Positions 54,175 to 60,558 of a DNA stretch of 64,000 nucleotides are shown here, piece after piece; within the stretch, counting starts at the first letter, position 1, and every line of letters begins with the position of its first letter. The position numbers were made by a program, and so were the translations under genes. Source of the stretch: JBMOUD01 sp049319665 (GTDB taxonomy: Bacteria > Pseudomonadota > Gammaproteobacteria > Enterobacterales > Enterobacteriaceae); contig NZ_JBMOUD010000004.1 in NCBI RefSeq assembly GCF_049319665.1, positions 124,001 through 188,000 of the forward strand, in the 5' to 3' direction. The notes under the pieces are model-generated. The model was not told the DNA's origin and did not search any database. It was given only the letters and a program-made list of their open reading frames with translations.

Positions 54175-54705
54175 GTGCGCTGGAGCGGCCAATACGCCGA
54201 CGACGAAACCGGCCTGCACTGCAACCTGTTCCGCTATTACGATCCACAAATGGGCCGGTTTACGGTTCAGGACCCGATTGGGCTGGCTGGGGGGATAAAC
54301 TTATATCAATATGCGCCGAATCCGTTGGGATGGATTGATCCGCTGGGCTTGAGTTCGTGCGGACCAAATAAGAAAACTACATACGAGGGTTCTAGTCGAA
54401 GGGATGCATTTAGGCAGGCAAAACGTGATGCAGGAGTTCCAATGAACCAACAGCCTAAATCAATTACAAGACCTGATTTACTGGACAATGGTAGTAAAGT
54501 ATTAAACAACAATGGGCAGCCGATAAAAACAAGACAATATGAGTTTACCAATAATAAGGGTAAATCTGTTTTTATACAGGAACATATTCTAGGACATTCA
54601 AAGGCTACTTCAGGACATGGTGCAGAACCACACTTTAATGTTAGGCCTCCTGAAAATTTGAATACCGGTAGTGTGCCTGGCACTCATGGTCATTATAACT
54701 TTTAA
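54175..54705 (+). CDS. Displaced Rhs tip with HNH-EHHH nuclease toxin
   Basis: 176 residues from GTG 54175 (VRWSGQYADDETGLHCN). The first 60 residues are the conserved Rhs end (DPIGLAGGINLYQYAPNPLG, WIDPLGL). The rest fits the Tox-HNH-EHHH nuclease: SRRDAFRQAKRDAGVPMNQQ, QYEFTNNKGKSVFIQEHILG, GAEPHFNVRPPE, and end GTHGHYNF with the two late histidines. It is a DNase candidate. The upstream rhs core is truncated, so it is a reservoir tip rather than a functional effector. The adjacent gene 54720-55109 is its immunity partner. Confidence 0.8.
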   Translation: MRWSGQYADDETGLHCNLFRYYDPQMGRFTVQDPIGLAGGINLYQYAPNPLGWIDPLGLSSCGPNKKTTYEGSSRRDAFRQAKRDAGVPMNQQPKSITRPDLLDNGSKVLNNNGQPIKTRQYEFTNNKGKSVFIQEHILGHSKATSGHGAEPHFNVRPPENLNTGSVPGTHGHYNF

Positions 54706-54719
54706 AAGGTATATTTATA

Positions 54720-55109
54720 ATGTGGTTTGAAAATGCTATAGGTAAAGAAAAAATAAAATTCATGTTTGATAATGAGCTGTACATTCAAGACATTGAAATA
54801 TATAGCTTTTCACTAGAGCGATTTTCGGATTTGAAATTCAGATTTTTTTTAAAAAACATACCAAAAAAACATCCTGATAAATGGAGTAAAGAAGGTTTTA
54901 ATGCTATTAGTATGGAAATTACTTTTGGTGATGTAATTCAATTAGATATTACTGGCTCAAGGGTTGGCTTTTCTTGTTCACCAGAAATAATTTCTCTAAA
55001 AGATTGTTCTGAAATAAAAATAGAACATGAAAGCCTGAGTTTATATTGTAAATCGAAATTTTTAACAATTGATGCCATAACACCATACATAGATGAAAGA
55101 TGGGACTAA
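54720..55109 (+). CDS. Immunity protein of the HNH-EHHH tip (Imm50-like)
   Basis: The 129-residue protein has the Trp at the start (MWFENAIGKEKIKFMFDNEL), a beta-rich middle (KFRFFLKNIPKKHPDKWSKE) and VISMEITFGDVIQLDITG-like strands. These fit Imm50, but only by pattern. It lies 14 bases after the toxin tip, with AAAAGGT before the ATG, and is AT-rich. Confidence 0.75.
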   Translation: MWFENAIGKEKIKFMFDNELYIQDIEIYSFSLERFSDLKFRFFLKNIPKKHPDKWSKEGFNAISMEITFGDVIQLDITGSRVGFSCSPEIISLKDCSEIKIEHESLSLYCKSKFLTIDAITPYIDERWD

Positions 55110-55129
55110 TTAGCTGACTTAGATACATT

Positions 55130-55160
55130 AGCCGAAAAGATCTCCCTGATCTTTTCGGCT
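55130..55160 (+). terminator. Terminator after the HNH-EHHH/immunity pair
   Basis: A perfect 13-bp stem (AGCCGAAAAGATC 55130-55142, GATCTTTTCGGCT 55148-55160) with a five-base loop is followed by ATTTTCTT. It lies 20 bases after the immunity stop. Confidence 0.85.
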
Positions 55161-55230
55161 ATTTTCTTACCCATAAAAGCTTGGAATTAAAATTGTATGA
55201 TTCCCTGCCAACGACCTATCAGGAAAATCC

Positions 55231-55372
55231 ACTCCTGCGATCCACCTTCCAAATTTCGCTACAACTCACTGTAAATCCATCCAGCCTATTTCATTCGTGA
55301 TAGCAGAGGCATAAAGTTGCTTGGCTGCGGCAAAATCCGCAGTTGGGATTGGAACCCCAAAACTCTCAGGAT
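55231..55372 (+). repeat. Repeat P, copy 2 (upstream of the 102-residue gene)
   Basis: Matches 52441-52556 with small insertions and leads into the intact 102-residue gene. It probably holds the native promoter and leader of that gene. Confidence 0.65.
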
Positions 55373-55405
55373 TAAAACTTAAACTCTAATCCTAGGAATA
55401 CATCT

Positions 55406-55714
55406 ATGAACATCACCACTGATAACACCGAAAACTCCGTAACGATCTTTCGTTCGCTTATTGCCTCCCTGCCTTTTGATCGGCTTGATGAAGCCCAGCT
55501 TGACGATCTCAGCGCGATTGCCGCTGAGTCAGCCGAAGGGTTGTGCCAAGGATTATGGTATATCGGGGAATCGCTGGAGGAGGGAACAGAGGACGTACAG
55601 GAGAATATTGAGCAGGCCAGCGCCTATCTTAAAGCGTCGGCGCATTTGATCCCGGCGCTAATGGCCATATGTGAACAGAGTTGTCATCAGTTGATGAGGA
55701 TGAAAGTAGATTAA
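55406..55714 (+). CDS. Rhs-associated helical protein of unknown function
   Basis: The 102-residue acidic, helical protein (MNITTDNTENSVTIFRSLIA..., GLWYIGESLEEGTEDVQENI, AYLKASAHLIPALMAICEQS) has no signal peptide or membrane helix. I do not recognise a family. Its 3' end occurs two more times in the island (53873-53943 and 56663-56787) and its upstream region once more, so it is a conserved flank of the rhs locus that was duplicated with each toxin module. Possibly a marker gene originally downstream of rhs. Confidence 0.7.
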   Translation: MNITTDNTENSVTIFRSLIASLPFDRLDEAQLDDLSAIAAESAEGLCQGLWYIGESLEEGTEDVQENIEQASAYLKASAHLIPALMAICEQSCHQLMRMKVD

Positions 55715-55776
55715 TTACCTTCTACTCGATAGTTAAAGCATTTATTCAGCAGATAAAATAATCCATTTAAATTAAC

Positions 55777-55813
55777 AAAAAGGCAACTCATCCCTTCATT
55801 CAGTTGCCTTTTT
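55777..55813. terminator. Bidirectional terminator between the 102-residue gene and the microcin remnant
   Basis: AAAAAGGCAACT (55777-55788) pairs with AGTTGCCTTTTT (55802-55813); T tracts exist on both strands. It can stop both the plus-strand gene and the minus-strand remnant. Confidence 0.85.
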
Positions 55814-55822
55814 CATCATTGG

Positions 55823-56055
55823 TTACCAACAATTACCTGACCTCCCTTTCATACGACAAAATGCTTCCATCGACATATCCATGCCACCACCGCCATAAAT
55901 GGCGATGGTAACGAACATGAAAGGCCATATGAACCAGCAGCAGCTCCTACTGTTACGCCCCAAACACCTTGCGCACCTGTAACCCAATCACCTGAGCCAC
56001 CTTCCCCTCCAGAAATAGCCATGAGTTCGAGGTCATCAGTAATTTCTTGGAGTAC
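55823..56055 (-). pseudogene. Decayed double-glycine leader microcin (MccV-like class II)
   Basis: Read on the minus strand, the frame from 56055 encodes VLQEITDDLELMAISGG, a typical double-glycine leader ending at 56005. A Gly/Ala-rich hydrophobic part follows (GDWVTGAQGVWGVTVGAAAG), as in colicin V-type peptides. After a one-base shift near GSYG (about 55930), the next frame continues MFVTIAIYGGGGMDMSMEAF and ends CRMKGRSGNCW, with two C-terminal cysteines and a stop at 55825-55823. No in-frame ATG, GTG or TTG precedes the leader (TAG at 56058-56056), so start and middle are both damaged. Exporter genes are absent. The upstream 151-residue gene on the same strand could be the former immunity gene. 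Confidence 0.6.
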
Positions 56056-56491
56056 CTATTTGTGACTCTCTTTCATCATCTAACTCCCTTAGTTTAGTCA
56101 TTACAGGTTTTATATCGTTATTCAGGTATTGCATCATACTTAAATACACGATTCGATTTTTATTAAATCCTTTTCTATAAAACATAAATCTCAGACCTGG
56201 TGCACAGACCAAAACTCTTGCATTTTTTTTAATTAATCCCTTTATATCAGATTCTGTATCATCACGTTCTATACACCAGTCAAGACTCCGTTTATTTATT
56301 GCTTTTTGTACCGCGGCGATGTATTTATCCTCTCTAAAAAAGGAAAATAATCCACCATTTGCGCCAAAACCTGGCATTCTTCCTAACAATCGGCTAGGCA
56401 TATAAATAAAGTAAATTTTATTCACTACATCTCCCCAGGATGACCATCGATTCATTTCATGTAAAATTGCAACGGACACTGTCACATCCAT
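56036..56491 (-). CDS. Hypothetical protein adjacent to the microcin remnant
   Basis: The 151-residue protein starts at ATG 56491 (MDVTVSVAILHEMNRWSSWG), which has a strong GAGGAGAAGG site; the longer frame to 56518 is less likely. It is basic and hydrophobic-patched, with no clear membrane helix (GRMPGFGANGGLFSFFREDK, RVLVCAPGLRFMFYRKGFN). I do not recognise it. It overlaps the microcin leader by a few bases and could be its immunity protein or an unrelated rhs-island gene. A CRP-like site lies about 110 bases upstream. Confidence 0.65.
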   Translation of the reverse strand: MDVTVSVAILHEMNRWSSWGDVVNKIYFIYMPSRLLGRMPGFGANGGLFSFFREDKYIAAVQKAINKRSLDWCIERDDTESDIKGLIKKNARVLVCAPGLRFMFYRKGFNKNRIVYLSMMQYLNNDIKPVMTKLRELDDERESQIGTPRNY

Positions 56492-56662
56492 GTACCTTCT
56501 CCTCGGAAACCTGCACATAGTGAAAAGTGATATTGATAATCATTAGCAATATTATCAATTGTACTATTTTCAATCAACAAGCCGTTTTTATCTTATTTTT
56601 TTGTGATGTAAATCACGCTTTATTAGTCGGAAAAAGTAAGAAATCGGGGTTGACCAGAGAAT
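56492..56662. other. Upstream region of the 151-residue gene with CRP-like site
   Basis: An AT-rich region, probably the promoter of the minus-strand gene. TGTGATGTAAATCACG at 56602-56617 is a near-perfect CRP palindrome. Confidence 0.45.
56602..56617. promoter_or_regulatory. CRP-binding site candidate
   Basis: TGTGATGTAAATCACG matches the cAMP-CRP consensus TGTGA-N6-TCACA in nine of ten conserved positions. It lies 110 bases upstream of the 151-residue minus-strand gene start. Confidence 0.55.
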
Positions 56663-56787
56663 AGAACAGAGGACGTGCAGGAGAGTATTGAGCAGGCCAG
56701 CGCGTATCTTAAAGCATCGGCGCATTTGATCCCGGCGCTAATGGCCATATGTGAACAGAGTTGTCATCAGTTGATGAAGATAAAGGC
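56663..56787 (+). repeat. Repeat R, copy 3 (partial copy of the 102-residue gene)
   Basis: This 125-base segment matches the second half of the gene at 55406-55714 (GAACAGAGGACG, GAGCAGGCCAGCGC, CTTAAAGC.TCGGCGCATTTG) at over 90% by eye. It lacks the start, so it is a remnant. Confidence 0.75.
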
Positions 56788-56795
56788 AGGGGTCA

Positions 56796-57080
56796 TTGTC
56801 TTACATAGATAGCCGTTACAGCAAACTAGAATATGATGCCCGATTACTGCGGGAACCGGATTCAGAGCCCCTGGGCGAAGGGCTTTTTGAGATCCGTACG
56901 ATGGGAACGGACATATCCAGAGGTATCTGGGTATACCACAAAAACAATAGCATCATCATACTTCGGGTTTTCATCAAGAAGTCACCGAAGACGCCAGCAG
57001 AAGAAATATACCCGTCATACTTGAAGTTGCTTCTGCGTTGGCTACGCTCACTAACTAGAATCACTTATCTGAGTAAGTAA
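56796..57080 (+). pseudogene. Truncated HigB/RelE-type toxin, 3' end replaced by an ERIC element
   Basis: The frame (possible TTG start 56796) encodes MSYIDSRYSKLEYDARLLRE, then PLGEGLFEIRTMGTDISRG and IIILRVFIKKSPKTPAEEI, which match the Gp49/HigB toxin family (gLyElR..., FxKKtqkTPxxEI). After PAEEI the reading continues into ERIC sequence (YPSYLKLLLRWLRSLTR), so the usual C-terminal helix is lost. No antitoxin gene follows. It is probably inactive. Confidence 0.75.
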
Positions 57081-57092
57081 TTCTAGTTAGTA
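57005..57092 (+). repeat. ERIC element (partial) inside the HigB-like gene
   Basis: ATACCCGTCATACTTGAAGT, GCTTCTGCGTTGGCTACGCT, and the central hairpin around CACTTATCTGAGTAAGT follow the enterobacterial repetitive intergenic consensus. It is about 88 bases of the normal 127. Confidence 0.75.
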
Positions 57093-57231
57093 ATAACTAT
57101 TAAATAGCCTGCAATATTAAGTATCGAAAGTATATTTAACGTAGATTTAATTCATATAATGGCGATATAATTTGACAGTGATGGGATTGTATAAATGTAC
57201 GTGGACTTTTTAATAAATGGAGTTTTACATA
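57093..57231. other. AT-rich region upstream of the frameshifted gene
   Basis: No gene; probable promoter region for 57232. Confidence 0.35.
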
Positions 57232-57505
57232 ATGAACAGCAGCTTATATTTAAGAAATCGCTTATTATATGAAAAAAAGATCGCCTCCTCTTTGACTAAA
57301 GGCGTTAACGCTGTCATTAAAGATCTTGGTCAAACAACAGGTACCATAGAAAATGGGATAGAGCGAGCTGGTATGCATCTTGTCTTTCTTCTAACTATCA
57401 AGATGTCTGCCAAGAATTAAAAATTGAAAACCGCAGGGCTATAAAATCAATGAATCAACCGACGGGGCAGGATATTATTAGAGTGCTTGAAGGAGTATTA
57501 AAGTG
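57232..57505 (+). pseudogene. Frameshifted small gene of unknown function
   Basis: The frame from ATG 57232 gives MNSSLYLRNRLLYEKKIASS and DLGQTTGTIENGIERAG. Near 57360-57370 the coding-like reading moves to another frame (RASWYASCLSSNYQDVC, then QELKIENRRAIKSMNQPTG and QDIIRVLEGVLK, stop TGA about 57503-57505). One single-base change would restore a protein of about 90 residues. The downstream GTG gene overlaps its stop. No family was recognised; helical, with no signal peptide. Confidence 0.5.
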
Positions 57506-57676
57506 ATAAAAAGAATATTATATGAATCACTCGCCGGGATTTGTTTGATTATCACCATTATACTTTCCGTTTTGTACTCACATTTCATTCCAGATCATTG
57601 GGGAAAACTAACATTGATAACGGCATATGTAATATATTTTATATATGGAAAGATAATGCCTGATAAATATGTTTAA
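57503..57676 (+). CDS. Small two-helix membrane protein
   Basis: 57 residues from GTG 57503, overlapping the stop of the frameshifted gene (GTGA) with AAGGAG eight bases before. Two hydrophobic helices (AGICLIITIILSVLYSHF and LTLITAYVIYFIYGKI) are joined by a short PDHWGK loop. It is a probable inner-membrane peptide; function unknown. Coupling to the damaged upstream gene suggests a former two-gene unit. Confidence 0.6.
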   Translation: MIKRILYESLAGICLIITIILSVLYSHFIPDHWGKLTLITAYVIYFIYGKIMPDKYV

Positions 57677-57793
57677 TTAATCTATCCATTGGATAATAGT
57701 TGAATCATATTTACTCGTACGTGAATCCAAGCTTGTCGACCTGAACGCTATGATCGCTGAATCTATTAAGGAAATGTTTCGCAGATTATGGCA

Positions 57794-57822
57794 TAAAAAA
57801 ATGACCAGCAACTGCCGGTCAT
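57794..57822 (-). terminator. Terminator at the end of the polysaccharide cluster
   Basis: ATGACCAGCAACTGCCGGTCAT (57801-57822) forms a stem of ATGACC/GGTCAT. Read on the minus strand it is followed by TTTTTT (57795-57800). It lies 21 bases after the gmd-like stop. Confidence 0.75.
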
Positions 57823-57843
57823 CTTTATAACGTCATACCATCG

Positions 57844-58938
57844 TTAGCTATGCATTTCCAATCTGGCGCGCTGTTTGGCGGCCACAAGGTCGGCTTGTAC
57901 CATTTCAATCACTAAATCTTGCAGTGAGGTTTCTGGTATCCAGCCCAATTTTTTCCTGGCTTTGGTCGGATCTGCCGCCATTTTGCTTTCTTCTTCGTGG
58001 CGGATAAAACGTGGGTCAACGGCAACAATCACATCCCCAACTTTCAATGCGGCGGCATTTGGGCTAATGATCGCGCTCACTATCCCTCTTTCTGATACCC
58101 CTTTCCCTTCAAAGCGCAGTTTGATGCCGAGCTCCAGCGCGGCAAAGGTCACGAACTGACGCACGCTATATCTCACGCCGGTGGCAATAACAAAATCCTC
58201 GGGCTGATCTTGTTGCAACATCATCCACTGCATTTTGGCGTAATCCCGGGCGTGTCCCCAGTCGCGTTGTGCATCCAGATTGCCAAGATAGAGGCATTTT
58301 TGCAGCCCTTGGGTAATGTTAGCTAATCCGCGGGTGATCTTGCGGGTGACAAAGGCGTCGCTACGATACGGAGATTCATTGTTAAACAGGATACCGTTGC
58401 AGGCGTACATACCAAAGGCTTCACGATAATTGACCGTCGCCCAGTAGTCGCGGCATTTATCACCGATATTCAGCAGTAGCGGAGAGCTGGACGCCAGGTC
58501 GCTGAGCTTCATTCGGCTGATCAAACCGTATAATCCCGAAGGGAAAGCCTGGTAATAACGTGTTCTCTGCTCTAACCCTACGCGGCGGATTGCTTCCAAC
58601 ATATCCAGAGTCGCGATACCTTCCAGATCATTGGGATATTCCGCCGGATCGGCACAGGTAATGACACGTCTGGCCTCGCCTAAGTTATATATTTCATCGG
58701 GGCAAATTTGATCTAATAATCGGCTAAGCGTCGTCATATCAGACCAATCACCATAATGAATATGGATATCAGGACAGGGTTTATCCCCTTCTTGATAAAT
58801 TTCCTCGAAATGTTCTTTTTTTAATAAAGAAGAATGTCGATTAATGCTATGAACTATGTAACCTTTTCTGGATAAAAGCTCAGCAAGATAATAACCATCT
58901 TGTCCAGTAACACTGGTAATGAGTGCGACTTTAGGCAT
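57844..58938 (-). CDS. gmd: Gmd-like protein (GDP-mannose 4,6-dehydratase fold) with degenerate active site
   Basis: 364 residues from ATG 58938 (MPKVALITSVTGQDGYYLAE), with AAAGGA before it; a longer frame is not supported. It aligns without gaps over about 170 residues to E. coli Gmd (373 residues): HYGDWSD, QAFPSGLYGL, YWATVNYREAFGMYACNGIL and RKITRGLANITQGLQKCLYL. Compared with E. coli Gmd (from memory) the catalytic Thr133 is Pro, Glu135 is Gly, Tyr157 is Asn, Gly9 of the NADP loop is Ser, and the NLGAMSHV motif reads NLGEARRV; Lys161 remains. Conversion of GDP-mannose to the 4-keto sugar is therefore unlikely. The frame is otherwise intact. It follows ugd at about 400 bases, with ERIC sequence between. 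Confidence 0.8.
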   Translation of the reverse strand: MPKVALITSVTGQDGYYLAELLSRKGYIVHSINRHSSLLKKEHFEEIYQEGDKPCPDIHIHYGDWSDMTTLSRLLDQICPDEIYNLGEARRVITCADPAEYPNDLEGIATLDMLEAIRRVGLEQRTRYYQAFPSGLYGLISRMKLSDLASSSPLLLNIGDKCRDYWATVNYREAFGMYACNGILFNNESPYRSDAFVTRKITRGLANITQGLQKCLYLGNLDAQRDWGHARDYAKMQWMMLQQDQPEDFVIATGVRYSVRQFVTFAALELGIKLRFEGKGVSERGIVSAIISPNAAALKVGDVIVAVDPRFIRHEEESKMAADPTKARKKLGWIPETSLQDLVIEMVQADLVAAKQRARLEMHS

Positions 58939-59344
58939 ATGAAATCCTTTATTCATTAAATGACAGGACATCGAGTTGAGACGATGGAAAGAAATATATC
59001 CTCTATATGATTCTTCGTTTATTTCACCTAGGTGATAAGTGTTATAGAGGAGCAACGATTTGAATAGGTCAGAGATATGTCGAGATACAGAATTGGTATC
59101 CCGACATTGATTAGCGATTTGATCTGGAAATTATATTCATACTCAAAATAATTGGCGTAGCCTCAAGACAGCAAGCGACCGCAGCCAACGCAGAAGCAAC
59201 GCCAAGTATGACAAATATATCCCCTAAATAATTGGCGTTGCATCAAGGCGGCAAGGGAACGCATCCCGATGAGCTTACTTAGGTAAGTGATTCGGGTAAG
59301 TAATCGCAGCCAACGCAGAAGCAACGCCAAGTATGACGGGGATA
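58939..59344. other. Spacer between gmd-like gene and ugd, mostly ERIC repeats
   Basis: The part nearest gmd (58939-59140) has no recognised feature beyond the gmd promoter region. ERIC-related sequence fills 59142-59345. Confidence 0.5.
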
Positions 59345-59345
59345 T
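59142..59345. repeat. Two adjacent ERIC-type elements
   Basis: The unit GCAGCCAACGCAGAAGCAAC GCCAAGTATGAC occurs at the end of the region (59306-59337) and, as GCAGCCAACGCAGAAGCAAC, also near 59178-59197. Between them is GGCAAGGGAACGCATCCCGATGAGCTTACTTAGGTAAGTG, the ERIC centre. A complete element and a partial one lie head to tail, about 200 bases together. Confidence 0.7.
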
Positions 59346-60511
59346 TAGTCGTTACCGAAGAGATCGCGGGTATACACCTTATCTACCACATCGACCAACT
59401 CATCGACCAAACGGTTAGCGACGATAATATCGCAGCTCTGTTTTAATTCATTCAGGTCGTGCGTCACCGGGGAGTTAAAGAAATGGCTCTCTTTTAATAC
59501 CGGCTCATAAACCATCACTTCGATGCCCTTGGCTTTCAGGCGTTTCATGACGCCCTGTACCGCCGACGCACGGTAATTATCAGAACCGGCTTTCATCACC
59601 AAGCGGTAAATACCGACGCGTTTTGGCTGGCGCTGGATAATGCTGTCGGCAATAAAATCTTTGCGCGTGCGGTTGGCTTCAACAATCGCGCTGACAATGT
59701 TGTTCGGCACGTTTTCATAGTTGGCGCGCAGTTGCTTGGTATCTTTCGGCAAACAGTAGCCGCCGTAGCCGAAGGATGGGTTGTTATAGTGCGAGCCAAT
59801 ACGCGGGTCATAACCGATGCCTTCAATAATCTCGCGGCTGTTCAGGCCGTTGGACTCGGCATAGCAATCAAGCTCGTTAAAGTAGGCAATACGCATCGCC
59901 AGATAGGTGTTGGCAAACAGCTTGATGGCTTCAGCTTCGGTGTCGTCAGTAAACAGCACCGGAATATCTTCTTTAATCGCCCCTTCAACTAACAAAGCGG
60001 CGAATTGCTGGGCTTTCGCGCTTTTGCTGCCGACCACGATACGCGACGGGTGCAGGTTATCGTGCAGCGCACGGCCTTCACGCAGGAACTCTGGCGAGAA
60101 AATAATATTATCCACGCCTAATTTTTCTTTCAGCCCGCGGGTAAAGCCTACCGGGATGGTTGATTTGATGACAATCGTCGCCTGCGGTGCGGCGGCCAGC
60201 GCGTCATTAATCACCGCTTCGACGCTTTTGGTATTGAAGTAATTGCTGACCGGATCATAGTCAGTCGGCGTCGCCACAATCACAAAGTCAGTGTTTTCAT
60301 AAGCCAGTTGCTTATCGGTGGTGGCTTTAAAATTCAGGGATTTGGTTTGCAGAAACTCTTCAATTTCTTTATCGGCAATAGGGGAAACTTTATCGTTGAT
60401 ATTATCTACTTTGGCCTGGTCAATATCCAATGCCACCACTTCATGATTCTGTGACAGCAAAATGCCGTTTGAAAGCCCAACATAGCCTGTGCCAACAATG
60501 GTTATTTTCAT
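59345..60511 (-). CDS. ugd: UDP-glucose 6-dehydrogenase
   Basis: The 388-residue cytoplasmic enzyme oxidises UDP-glucose to UDP-glucuronate with two NAD+. Visible are the NAD loop ITIVGTGYVGLSNGILLSQ, SPEFLREGRALHDNLHPSRI, LFANTYLAMRIAYFNELDCY and the catalytic cysteine in GYGGYCLPKDTKQLRANYEN. Length is that of the E. coli Ugd. It lies between the GT4 gene (47 bases upstream) and the gmd-like gene and supplies a uronic acid precursor for the surface polysaccharide, or for other envelope uses. It is distinct from the GDP-mannose branch around it. Confidence 0.93.
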   Translation of the reverse strand: MKITIVGTGYVGLSNGILLSQNHEVVALDIDQAKVDNINDKVSPIADKEIEEFLQTKSLNFKATTDKQLAYENTDFVIVATPTDYDPVSNYFNTKSVEAVINDALAAAPQATIVIKSTIPVGFTRGLKEKLGVDNIIFSPEFLREGRALHDNLHPSRIVVGSKSAKAQQFAALLVEGAIKEDIPVLFTDDTEAEAIKLFANTYLAMRIAYFNELDCYAESNGLNSREIIEGIGYDPRIGSHYNNPSFGYGGYCLPKDTKQLRANYENVPNNIVSAIVEANRTRKDFIADSIIQRQPKRVGIYRLVMKAGSDNYRASAVQGVMKRLKAKGIEVMVYEPVLKESHFFNSPVTHDLNELKQSCDIIVANRLVDELVDVVDKVYTRDLFGND

Positions 60512-60558
60512 ATTATTCTCGACTTAATAATGTATATGGTGAGTGATATAACACATTT

